In this document: positions 1 to 5,864 of the stretch, in pieces
Position numbering within the stretch: position 1 is the first letter of the stretch
Layout of the letters: the number at the start of each line of letters is the position of its first letter
Assembly: GCA_023301665.1 (NCBI GenBank)
Contig: JALZUL010000259.1
Span: 1-8,739 of the forward strand
DNA from: Ascidiaceihabitans sp.
Lineage (GTDB): Bacteria; Pseudomonadota; Alphaproteobacteria; Rhodobacterales; Rhodobacteraceae
Reading direction: 5' to 3'
DNA: 8,739 nucleotides
Made by a program: the position numbers and the translations under genes
Notes under the pieces: generated by a model
What the model saw: only the letters and a program-made list of their open reading frames with translations
Databases searched by the model: none
What the model was told of the DNA's origin: nothing

Positions 1-1047
1 AACATACCAGCTAGGGTTAATGACCATATATTCCATAACATCAGAGAATTCTGGTGTTGGGCGGTCAGATTCATTAGCACCCACAACAGAGCGCGTTTGG
101 AACGTCACTTTGTTGTTGTCCATAATTTTAGCTGTGAAATCAGGAATGTTCACCAACACGTGGCGTGCGCCGCGCTCTTGATTGAACCAACGCTCACGCT
201 CCATCGCAACGATGATGGATTGCATGCGCGCCTCAACGCTTTTGTTGATTTCGATCATTGTGCCGGTACCGGCGACGCCGTCTGTGGAAAGACCATGTGC
301 CAGCTGAAACTGCTGGACGGCAGATTTCAAGTTGTCGTCATAAGCTTGTGACGCTGAGCGGTTCAAGAAACCCATTGCCATAAGGCGGTTGCGCATCGCG
401 ACAACGGATGGACCTGATTGACCTGGTTCTAGGGATTTTGCTGGAACCTTAGGGCCCCAACCGCCATTGGCGACCAAACGCTCAAGACGCAGCTTTTCCT
501 TCATCAAGGCGTTGTATTCCATTGTCTTCGGGGCCAAAGCCTTGAAGAAACCTGCTGGAGATGACTTGGCGAAGTTCACCAAATACGACGTACGGTCGCG
601 GTATGGCACCTGACGTACAATCGCGCTGTCCACGCGACCCGGGATCAAAATGCCCGTTTGAAGATCACGTGCATACTGCAAGAATACGCGGCTGATTTCG
701 ACCTCAAGCGCGCCGCGTTCACGTGGACCGCGGGCTGCTTTCATTTTCTCTTGAAGACCTTGAACATCGTAGCGCGCGGCTGGCAGGCCGTGAACAGATG
801 CTTGTGACAAAACCTCAATAAGCGTTTGGCGACGTGTGCGATCGCGACCTGCGCGCCCTGTCCAAATGCCTTTGTAGCCATTGGCTTGATAGAATGCTGC
901 GATATCTTTATCGCGTGCAGCGGCTTCAGCGACCGCTTGTTTAAATGCAGTGACTTGCGCGGACGCAGGATTTGGACTTGCAAACAGTCCAAACACCATC
1001 AGCGATAACGCCACAATTGATGTTACTCTAAACATACGAAACGACAT
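1..1047 (-). CDS. Murein L,D-transpeptidase (LdtD/YcbB type), N-terminal part; 3' end lies beyond the window
   Basis: This protein should form 3-3 (meso-DAP to meso-DAP) cross-links in periplasmic peptidoglycan. The open frame runs from an ATG at 1047 to the window edge: 349 residues with no stop. Residues 1-30 look like a Sec signal peptide, with a hydrophobic core near 9-24 and cleavage after PASA. Residues about 40-190 match the helical N-terminal region of YcbB-type enzymes (FYQANGYKGIWTG; ASVHGLPAARYD). Residues about 205-270 form a peptidoglycan-binding domain (LEPGQSGPSVVAMRNRLMAMG; FQLAHGLSTDGVAGTGT). The YkuD catalytic domain begins near residue 294 (ARHVLVNIPDF) and reaches INPSWYV. 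The catalytic Cys and His lie outside the window, so activity cannot be judged. An in-frame ATG at 1035 is an alternative start; a weak GGGG lies upstream of 1047. The gene is divergent from a MepK-like peptidase gene. Confidence 0.93.
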   Translation of the reverse strand, partial: MSFRMFRVTSIVALSLMVFGLFASPNPASAQVTAFKQAVAEAAARDKDIAAFYQANGYKGIWTGRAGRDRTRRQTLIEVLSQASVHGLPAARYDVQGLQEKMKAARGPRERGALEVEISRVFLQYARDLQTGILIPGRVDSAIVRQVPYRDRTSYLVNFAKSSPAGFFKALAPKTMEYNALMKEKLRLERLVANGGWGPKVPAKSLEPGQSGPSVVAMRNRLMAMGFLNRSASQAYDDNLKSAVQQFQLAHGLSTDGVAGTGTMIEINKSVEARMQSIIVAMERERWFNQERGARHVLVNIPDFTAKIMDNNKVTFQTRSVVGANESDRPTPEFSDVMEYMVINPSWYV

Positions 1048-1320
1048 GTTTTTCCCCAACTCGAAAACCTAAAAATAGTTCATGGCCCTATTTTCTTTGA
1101 TGCTCAAAGTGTTGTCCATTCACATTTGCGCTTAAACGATAAGAATCTCTTGCTTCTTAAATAGTGTGACCCACAGTCGCCAAGCTGTTGGCCATTTTGC
1201 CGCTTTGGGCAAAATTTGCGCAAAAAACTGCCTAAAACTATTGATACTTTATGTTCACCGGATTCATTGCTTGGTTAACGATTCGGGTTATGCCATAACA
1301 GTGTTGCATCTGGGGACGAG
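1048..1320. promoter_or_regulatory. Divergent intergenic region with a cluster of short inverted repeats
   Basis: This 273 bp gap separates the 5' ends of the transpeptidase gene (minus) and the DUF882 peptidase gene (plus), so it must hold both promoters. It contains several perfect dyads: TAAGAA/TTCTTA (1140-1159), GCCAA/TTGGC (1179-1192), ATTTTGCC/GGCAAAAT (1194-1215), the palindrome TTTGCGCAAA (1215-1224) and GTTAT/ATAAC (1287-1299). No convincing -35/-10 pair with standard spacing stands out in either direction, and no protein-coding frame is supported. The dyads could be operator sites, or simply AT-rich structure. The regulatory role is inferred from position. Confidence 0.5.
1194..1215. 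repeat. 8-bp perfect inverted repeat in the divergent promoter region
   Basis: ATTTTGCC at 1194-1201 and GGCAAAAT at 1208-1215 are perfect inverted copies separated by six bases. The 10-bp palindrome TTTGCGCAAA (1215-1224) adjoins it directly. Neither flanking gene ends here, so a transcription terminator is unlikely. An operator or a 5'-leader hairpin is more plausible. Confidence 0.5.
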
Positions 1321-1947
1321 ATGAATCGTCCGTGTAACATCACGGGCAAAAGGCGAACGGGACACGTTAATACTATGGCTTTACTGAGCAATTCGGGGAA
1401 TATGACCCGGCGCGCGTTGTTAGGTGCTTTCGCAGCGACAACGGTCACAGCAGCCCCTACCTTTTCCAATGCAGCGGGTGTTTTACGCGGTGCAGGCGAT
1501 ATACGCCGCATCCGCATGTTCTCTGGTCGTACAGGCGAACGCATCGACATGATCTATTGGATCGAAGGACACTACATCAAAGACGCCGTTAAAGAAGTGA
1601 ACTACTTCATGCGCGACTGGCGCACGGACGGCGTTATTTCAATCGATTTGCGCACAGTTGATGTTATGGCCGCGGCACATAACTTGATGGATGCAAACGA
1701 ACCTTACATGCTGTTGTCAGGATATCGCAGCCCACAGACCAACGCGATGTTGCGTCGTCGTTCAAGCGGTGTGGCAAAGAATTCCCTGCACATGCAAGGC
1801 AAAGCAGCTGATCTGCGATTGTCTACACGTTCTGTCAGCCAGATGGCGCGTGCGGCGGCGGCCTGTAAAGGCGGCGGTGTTGGTCGCTATTCAGGTTCAA
1901 ACTTTGTTCACATGGACAGCGGCGTTATCCGCACATGGGGCAGCTAA
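1321..1947 (+). CDS. DUF882 / YcbK (MepK-like) Tat-exported peptidoglycan peptidase, M15 fold
   Basis: Proteins of this family are zinc peptidases of the M15 superfamily. The E. coli member MepK cleaves 3-3 cross-links in the cell wall. A twin-arginine signal is visible (MTRRALLGAF, residues 28-37, then a hydrophobic stretch), so the protein should be exported folded. The M15 core is recognisable: GYRSPQTN (134-141), SLHMQGKAADLR with H157 and D164 spaced as zinc ligands, and FVHMD with H197 as third ligand and D199 beside it. The 208 residues fit the family. The start is uncertain. ATG 1321 has a good purine-rich site (GGGGACGAG), and starts at 1375 or 1402 would also keep the Tat motif. The protein is complete, with no missing catalytic residue seen. 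It is divergent from the transpeptidase gene and followed by a terminator. Confidence 0.93.
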   Translation: MNRPCNITGKRRTGHVNTMALLSNSGNMTRRALLGAFAATTVTAAPTFSNAAGVLRGAGDIRRIRMFSGRTGERIDMIYWIEGHYIKDAVKEVNYFMRDWRTDGVISIDLRTVDVMAAAHNLMDANEPYMLLSGYRSPQTNAMLRRRSSGVAKNSLHMQGKAADLRLSTRSVSQMARAAAACKGGGVGRYSGSNFVHMDSGVIRTWGS

Positions 1948-1978
1948 ACCTGCCTCGCTAAGATGAAGCAAATGTGAG

Positions 1979-2000
1979 AGCGCCTTTTGGGGCGCTTTTT
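1979..2000 (+). terminator. Intrinsic (rho-independent) terminator after the DUF882 gene
   Basis: AGCGCC (1979-1984) pairs with GGCGCT (1991-1996) around a six-base loop, followed directly by a T-rich run (TTTTCTTT). It begins 31 bp after the DUF882 stop codon and separates that gene from the DUF6880 gene. Confidence 0.85.
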
Positions 2001-2073
2001 CTTTGTCCGCTTGAAACACCGCAGTCTTTGATGTGTCTCTTTCATTCTGCGCCAGCCAATGCGAAAAACGATC

Positions 2074-3504
2074 ATGTCAAAGAAAACCCTGAACGAAGCA
2101 AACCTAACCGCGCTTGGTGCCGAACGGCTGGCGCAATTGTTGATGGAAGTGAGTGCGGGAAGCGCGTTGATCAAACGCCGCCTCAGGTTAGAGCTAAGCC
2201 ACAGCCTAGGTCCCGAAGAACTGGCGCGTGATGTGCGCAAACGCCTGACGTCAATTCGCCGCTCCACCAGTTATGTCGGTTGGCGCAAGCGCAAGTCGCT
2301 TATCAAGGACCTAAGCACGCAATCAGCCATGATCACTGATAAAATCGCGGAGGGGTCCCCTACTCTCGCCTTTGAATTGCTTTGGGAATTTATTGAATTG
2401 GCCCCGTCAGTCTATAGCCGTGTCGATGACAGTCGTGGCGAAATTGCTGAGGTTTTCCACGCTGCACTTGCGCAGTTTGAGACGATTGGTCCACGTGCCG
2501 TGATTGCGCCCGACACGCTTGCCGCACAGATTTGGGAGGTTGTGCGCGACAATAGCTTTGGCGAATTTGACGGGGTGATCGCAATCCTCGCGCCCACATT
2601 GGGTGATGCAGGGCTGAACCACCTGAAAAAGCTGGTTTTGGACTATCAAGGTGCCCCTGTCGTCGAAAGTGATGACCATGAAGCGCTTCGGTTTCTGCGT
2701 GATTTGCGCAGCTCAGGTGGCAATTACCAAGTGGATCAAAAAGCCAAGTTGATCAAAACAAGCCTGCAACAGATCGCAACAGCGCAGGGTGATATGGACG
2801 CCTATATCGCTCAATACAGTGCGGCTGACCTCAAAAGCCCCAAAATCGCGGCGCAGATTGCGAATTTAATGATGTCAAAGGGGCAAAACGCCGAAAGCTT
2901 GGAGGTTTTGCTCAACGCAGAGCCGAAAACATCGCGACCGATCCTAAGGGAATGGGACACTGCCTATATCGCTTGTTTGCTGGCATTGGATCGGCTGGAG
3001 GATGCACAGGATCATCGTTGGAGCTGTTTCTGCCGCACTTTGAATAGTGGAATGCTGCGCGACTATCTAAAGGTGTTGCCTGACTTTGATGACCTCGAGC
3101 ATGAAGAGGCTGCCAAAGCACATGCGATGGAATTTGGCGATGCGACTGCAGCCCTCGCCTTTTTGATGGCGTGGCCCGATCACCGGCGTGCCGGCGCATT
3201 GATTGAAGCACGTGTGAATGCACTGGATGGGGATCAGCACGAAGTATTGAGCGCCGCGGCGGAAGCATTGCGTGACAAGCACCCGCTTGCTGCGGTTTTG
3301 GCCTGGCGCTGCATGATCAATTATGTGCTGTGGGAAGGGCAACGGGCGCGATACGGCGCAATTGTTGATATGATAAGCGAGTGTGCGGCTGCTGACATCG
3401 ATGGAATCGATTACAACAACCGCCTAACACACGCGCAATATCTTGATGCCTTGCGCCAACAGCATGGGCATAAATCGTCATTCTGGACCAAACTGCCTGA
3501 CTAA
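2074..3504 (+). CDS. DUF6880 family protein, function unknown
   Basis: This is a 476-residue soluble-looking protein. I recognise the N-terminal pattern (KKTLNEANLTALGAERLAQL, then SAGSALIKRRLRLEL and ARDVRKRLTSI) as that of the DUF6880 family found in Rhodobacterales and relatives. No biochemical function is established that I know of. It has no signal peptide and no membrane segment. Residues 1-90 are basic and helical (SYVGWRKRKSLIKDL). The remainder is rich in alanine and leucine with many short amphipathic helices, consistent with a helical-repeat scaffold, though this is inference. I chose ATG 2074 (MSKKTL) because homologues as I remember them begin there; ATG 2059 would add five residues, and neither has a strong ribosome site. 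It stands alone, between an upstream terminator and the convergent yceI-like gene. Confidence 0.82.
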   Translation: MSKKTLNEANLTALGAERLAQLLMEVSAGSALIKRRLRLELSHSLGPEELARDVRKRLTSIRRSTSYVGWRKRKSLIKDLSTQSAMITDKIAEGSPTLAFELLWEFIELAPSVYSRVDDSRGEIAEVFHAALAQFETIGPRAVIAPDTLAAQIWEVVRDNSFGEFDGVIAILAPTLGDAGLNHLKKLVLDYQGAPVVESDDHEALRFLRDLRSSGGNYQVDQKAKLIKTSLQQIATAQGDMDAYIAQYSAADLKSPKIAAQIANLMMSKGQNAESLEVLLNAEPKTSRPILREWDTAYIACLLALDRLEDAQDHRWSCFCRTLNSGMLRDYLKVLPDFDDLEHEEAAKAHAMEFGDATAALAFLMAWPDHRRAGALIEARVNALDGDQHEVLSAAAEALRDKHPLAAVLAWRCMINYVLWEGQRARYGAIVDMISECAAADIDGIDYNNRLTHAQYLDALRQQHGHKSSFWTKLPD

Positions 3505-3506
3505 AA

Positions 3507-3532
3507 TTCAGACAGTGACCCCAGACACTGAA
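3507..3532. terminator. Weak dyad between convergent genes, possible terminator
   Basis: TTCAG (3507-3511) pairs with CTGAA (3528-3532). An overlapping alternative pairs CAGTG (3513-3517) with CACTG (3526-3530). On the minus strand the element is followed by TTTT, so it could terminate the yceI-like transcript reading toward the DUF6880 gene. The stems are only five pairs, so this is a tentative call. The rest of the 113 bp gap (3505-3617) shows nothing else I can support. Confidence 0.25.
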
Positions 3533-3617
3533 CAACGAACCGAACATGGTGCACTCGTTATAAAACCGATCAAGGTGGCAGGAAGAGCGGCATTTGACCG
3601 CCGCCCCATTCGCCAAA

Positions 3618-4193
3618 CTACCGATCAAACACAAAACGCACGGTAATTGGTGTCGCGCGGGCGATGCTGTCGAGGCTCGCAAGCTCTTGTAGCTTGTCGA
3701 TACCGCCATCAATCCCCAATTCTTCGGTATCTAAAAAGATCATATCATTGGTGGTGACCATGACGCTTCCACCAGAAAGACGGGCCACGAAGACTTCTGT
3801 TGAGACATCAACATCATTGCCAAGCAGGGAAAGAACCGCATCCAATTCCATGGTTGTCGTGTCACCCGGGCGCAGTGATTTCAGCGCTTTCATGTCAAAG
3901 TTCGCGGAAAGCGTGGCGGACGGGGCATTGTTGAACACGAATTCGATCAAACGTTCGTTGCGAATATCAATATTCGTGGCAACCCCGCCAAGCGGGATAT
4001 CGATGGCAACATCACCCTTGGCGTTGACTGAGCCGGACAGACCTTCAAAAGAATGAGCTTCGCCAATGAAGCTGTTCTTGATCGAGCCAAAAGCCAAACG
4101 GGACGCGTCAGCATTTAATGTCCAATCTTGTGCCAAGGCAGATGAAGCTGTTACACACAATGCGAAGGCTGTCGTTGTTAAAAATTTTGTCAT
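3618..4193 (-). CDS. YceI family exported protein
   Basis: The YceI family forms a lipocalin-like beta-barrel; characterised members bind long polyisoprenoid or amphiphilic ligands in the periplasm. The predicted protein has 191 residues, a typical length. It starts with a clear Sec signal peptide (MTKFLTTTAFALCV, cleavage after SALA near residue 21). The mature part has the family layout: WTLNADASRLAFGSIKNSF, then HSFEGLSGSV (48-57), then alternating strands with a final TPITVRFVFD. The frame stays open 22 codons upstream, but ATG 4193 is preferred because the signal peptide begins there and GAGG lies just ahead of it. The divergent gene 89 bp away is an ECF sigma factor, so regulation by that factor is a reasonable hypothesis, though no matching promoter motif is evident. 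The specific ligand is unknown. Confidence 0.9.
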   Translation of the reverse strand: MTKFLTTTAFALCVTASSALAQDWTLNADASRLAFGSIKNSFIGEAHSFEGLSGSVNAKGDVAIDIPLGGVATNIDIRNERLIEFVFNNAPSATLSANFDMKALKSLRPGDTTTMELDAVLSLLGNDVDVSTEVFVARLSGGSVMVTTNDMIFLDTEELGIDGGIDKLQELASLDSIARATPITVRFVFDR

Positions 4194-4282
4194 TTTTACC
4201 TCGTAGGTTTTTGTTGTACACCCGACCTCGCGTCGTTGGCGCACTATACTAACGCTCAAACACCGGAGATTATTCGAAACAG
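4194..4282. promoter_or_regulatory. Bidirectional promoter region between the yceI-like gene and the sigma factor gene
   Basis: The 89 bp gap separates two divergent start codons and so should carry both promoters. TATACT at 4245-4250 resembles a -10 element directed toward the sigma gene, but no good -35 sits 16-18 bp upstream. I found neither the GGAAC/CGTT pair of many ECF promoters nor the TGATC/TAAG pattern of the RpoE-ChrR type. GGAG at 4264-4267 lies 15 bases from the sigma start, a loose spacing for a ribosome site. Confidence 0.4.
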
Positions 4283-4813
4283 ATGGAAGAAATCTCTGAA
4301 AACGACCTACAGGCCGCTATTGTATCGTCCTTGCCGAGCCTTTGGAGGTTCGCAGTCTCACTGTCTGGATCTGCTGATTTGGCCGATGATCTATCGCAAC
4401 GTACCTGTGTACGTGCTTTGGAGCGTCGTCATCAGGTTTATGATGGAAGCGGTGTGAAACGTTGGCTCATGACCATTTGCCGCTCGCTTTGGTATAATGA
4501 TCTGCGCGCCAAAGCGCTGCGCCAGACGCAATCTTTGGATACAACTGCAGGATTAGACATTGCTGCGGATATTTTACCCACAGAAATGAATATTTACGCG
4601 CGTGAAGTGTTTACATCAGTGATGACCTTGCCAGAAGCGCAACGTAACGTTGTTTTGTTGGTTCTGGTCGAGGGGTACAGCTATCGTGAAGCGGCAGAAA
4701 TTTTGGATATTCCGATTGGAACCATTATGAGCCGCCTCTCGACCGCGCGACGCAAACTGGGTTCGATTTTGTCAAATGACACCGATACCGCACAACAAAA
4801 AGGAGCCCGCTGA
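4283..4813 (+). CDS. ECF (group 4) sigma-70 family RNA polymerase sigma factor
   Basis: This 176-residue protein has the two-domain layout of an extracytoplasmic-function sigma factor. Region 2 covers about residues 12-80: helix LPSLWRFAVSLSGSADLADDLSQ, where the DDL-Q part resembles the region 2.2 core-binding helix, then KRWLMTICRSLWYNDLRAK. Region 4 covers about 113-160: TLPEAQRNVVLLVLVEGYSYREAAEILDIPIGT followed by IMSRLSTARRKL, a clear helix-turn-helix for the -35 element. There is no region 1 or 3 and no C-terminal extension. The stop codon shares one base with the start of the next gene, a predicted anti-sigma factor, which implies co-transcription and translational coupling. I cannot assign the ECF subgroup or the inducing signal by eye. 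Confidence 0.93.
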   Translation: MEEISENDLQAAIVSSLPSLWRFAVSLSGSADLADDLSQRTCVRALERRHQVYDGSGVKRWLMTICRSLWYNDLRAKALRQTQSLDTTAGLDIAADILPTEMNIYAREVFTSVMTLPEAQRNVVLLVLVEGYSYREAAEILDIPIGTIMSRLSTARRKLGSILSNDTDTAQQKGAR

Positions 4814-5574
4814 TGTATAGTGATGCACAATTGCAAGACTATCTTGCAGGGACTCTTGATATTGAAATCGCTGATGCGCTTGAAGAGCAGATCGCGATTG
4901 ATCCGGCGCTTGAGAGCCGTCTTTTGGCGTTAGAACACACGCAAGCAGGCGCTTTGCGCGCGGTCTTTGATGCAGTGCCAACACCTGAACGCCTACAAGA
5001 TTTGGAACATCACGTTTTAGCCGCCAAACCTGCAAAGCCGGCACCGGTGCGCGCACAAGCACCTTGGCAATGGGCCAGTGTGGCTGCTGTGGTTGCATTT
5101 GCGGTTGGTGCGTATTCGTTTTCTGCGCCCCCTGTTGAGGAAAAACCCGCATGGCGTTGGCAGGACCAAGTGGCGTCCTATCAAGCACTTTATGTGACCG
5201 AGACCCTTGAAGCCGTCAGCGCTAGCGACGATCAGATCGCAAACCAGCTCAGCAAAAGCGAAGCTGCATTGGGACGTGATTTGCCGTTGAATGCGGTTGG
5301 TGATCTTGATGGTATGAAACTGTTGCGCGCGCAAATCCTTGGTTACAAAGATGCGCCTTTGGTTCAAATGGCCTATCTGACGGTAGATGGTAAGCCGGTC
5401 GCGCTTTGCGCTATTCGCCCCAAAGCCGCTGTTGCTAAAGATTTCGCTTTTGAAACCTTATCAGGTTTGCCCACAATCCACTGGTCGGATGGCGAATTTA
5501 ATTACATGATTGTTGGCGACATCGACAACGAACGCCTGATGGAAATGGCGCAGAATGTGAGCACCTCGCTTTAA
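4813..5574 (+). CDS. Membrane-anchored anti-sigma factor, partner of the upstream ECF sigma
   Basis: The role is inferred from position and layout. The gene overlaps the ECF sigma stop by one base (TGATG) and has a strong ribosome site (AAGGAG at 4799-4804). Residues 1-70 form an acidic helical cytoplasmic domain (QLQDYLAGTLDIEIADALEE, then a second helix ending LEHTQAGALRAVFDAVPTPERL), matching the short helical sigma-binding domains of anti-sigma factors. One membrane helix spans about residues 86-104 (WASVAAVVAFAVGAYSF). The remaining 145 residues should be periplasmic and include the conserved-looking YQALYVTETLE and GRDLPL parts. There is no HxxxCxxC zinc motif, and the only cysteine is in the C-terminal domain (VALCAIRP). 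This differs from ChrR/ZAS anti-sigmas, so the sensing mode is probably not zinc or singlet-oxygen based. The signal is unknown. Confidence 0.82.
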   Translation: MYSDAQLQDYLAGTLDIEIADALEEQIAIDPALESRLLALEHTQAGALRAVFDAVPTPERLQDLEHHVLAAKPAKPAPVRAQAPWQWASVAAVVAFAVGAYSFSAPPVEEKPAWRWQDQVASYQALYVTETLEAVSASDDQIANQLSKSEAALGRDLPLNAVGDLDGMKLLRAQILGYKDAPLVQMAYLTVDGKPVALCAIRPKAAVAKDFAFETLSGLPTIHWSDGEFNYMIVGDIDNERLMEMAQNVSTSL

Positions 5575-5603
5575 TCGCAAAGCGTGGTGATCTATTTTGT
5601 GAG

Positions 5604-5653
5604 CTTGAGCGAGATGTTCCCCTTGATATCAAAGGGGGGCAAGTCCGCTCGAG
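5604..5653. repeat. 50-nt extended imperfect hairpin between the anti-sigma gene and tRNA-Arg
   Basis: The outer stem pairs CTTGAGCG (5604-5611) with CGCTCGAG (5646-5653), eight pairs with one G-U on the plus strand. After an internal loop, an inner stem pairs CCCCTTGA (5619-5626) with TCAA and GGGG (5629-5637), with one bulged A. It begins 30 bp after the anti-sigma stop codon. No T-run follows on either strand, so it is not a classical intrinsic terminator. It may stabilise the 3' end of the sigma operon mRNA or stop transcription between the convergent units. Confidence 0.5.
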
Positions 5654-5720
5654 ACAACACTTGATTTTGTGAGCCTTTGACACGCGACCGAAAGGGATCC
5701 GAGCTGCAATTTCTTTGAAA

Positions 5721-5797
5721 TGGTGGTCCCGACAGGATTTGAACCTGTGACCCCTCGCTTCGGAGGCGAGTACTCTATCCAGCTGAGCTACGGGACC
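5721..5797 (-). tRNA. tRNA-Arg, anticodon CCG
   Basis: Read on the minus strand, the gene folds as a complete 77-nt tRNA with an encoded CCA end. The acceptor stem pairs GGTCCCG with CGGGACC, the discriminator is A, and the D arm starts TAGCTCAGCTGG. The anticodon stem pairs CTCGC with GCGAG around loop CTCCGAA, giving anticodon CCG, which reads the arginine codon CGG. The T arm is ACAGG-TTCAAAT-CCTGT. It lies downstream of sufS on the same strand and probably has its own promoter. I see no integrase gene or duplicated tRNA 3' end nearby. Confidence 0.96.
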
Positions 5798-5807
5798 ATT
5801 GTTTTGC

Positions 5808-5836
5808 GGTATAGCTTTGCAGCTGTGGCGCTGCAA
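5808..5836 (-). promoter_or_regulatory. Likely sigma-70 promoter of tRNA-Arg
   Basis: On the minus strand TTGCAG (5836-5831) and TATACC (5813-5808) are separated by exactly 17 bases and lie 10 bases ahead of the mature tRNA 5' end, a spacing expected for a tRNA gene. The spacer also carries a perfect inverted repeat, TTGCAGC/GCTGCAA (5817-5836), which overlaps the -35 box. That dyad might alternatively be a terminator stem for sufS, but no T-run follows it. Confidence 0.45.
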
Positions 5837-5864
5837 TTGCTAAATTTATAAGTGGTCTAAAACC

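Noticed and set aside
1271..1299. Possible CtrA site (TTAA-N7-TTAA) near GGTTAACGATTCGGGTTA
   Set aside because: The two half-sites are nine rather than seven bases apart and the second is imperfect, so the match is not good enough.
3317..3712. A 131-residue minus-strand reading frame spanning the 3' ends of the DUF6880 and yceI-like genes
   Set aside because: It overlaps both genes in other frames, has no recognisable domain, and shows low-complexity, Cys/His/Arg-rich composition typical of shadow frames.
4813..5574. ChrR/ZAS-type zinc anti-sigma factor
   Set aside because: There is no HxxxCxxC motif. The single cysteine is in the periplasmic domain, and the protein has a membrane helix.
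5721..5797. tRNA-Arg as an attachment site of an integrated element
   Set aside because: No integrase, no second copy of the tRNA 3' end and no accessory genes are seen within the window; both flanks are core genes.
5498..5836. A 112-residue minus-strand reading frame containing GPVAQLDRVLASEARG
   Set aside because: It runs straight through the tRNA-Arg gene and antisense to the anti-sigma 3' end. This peptide is a well-known artefact of translating a tRNA gene.
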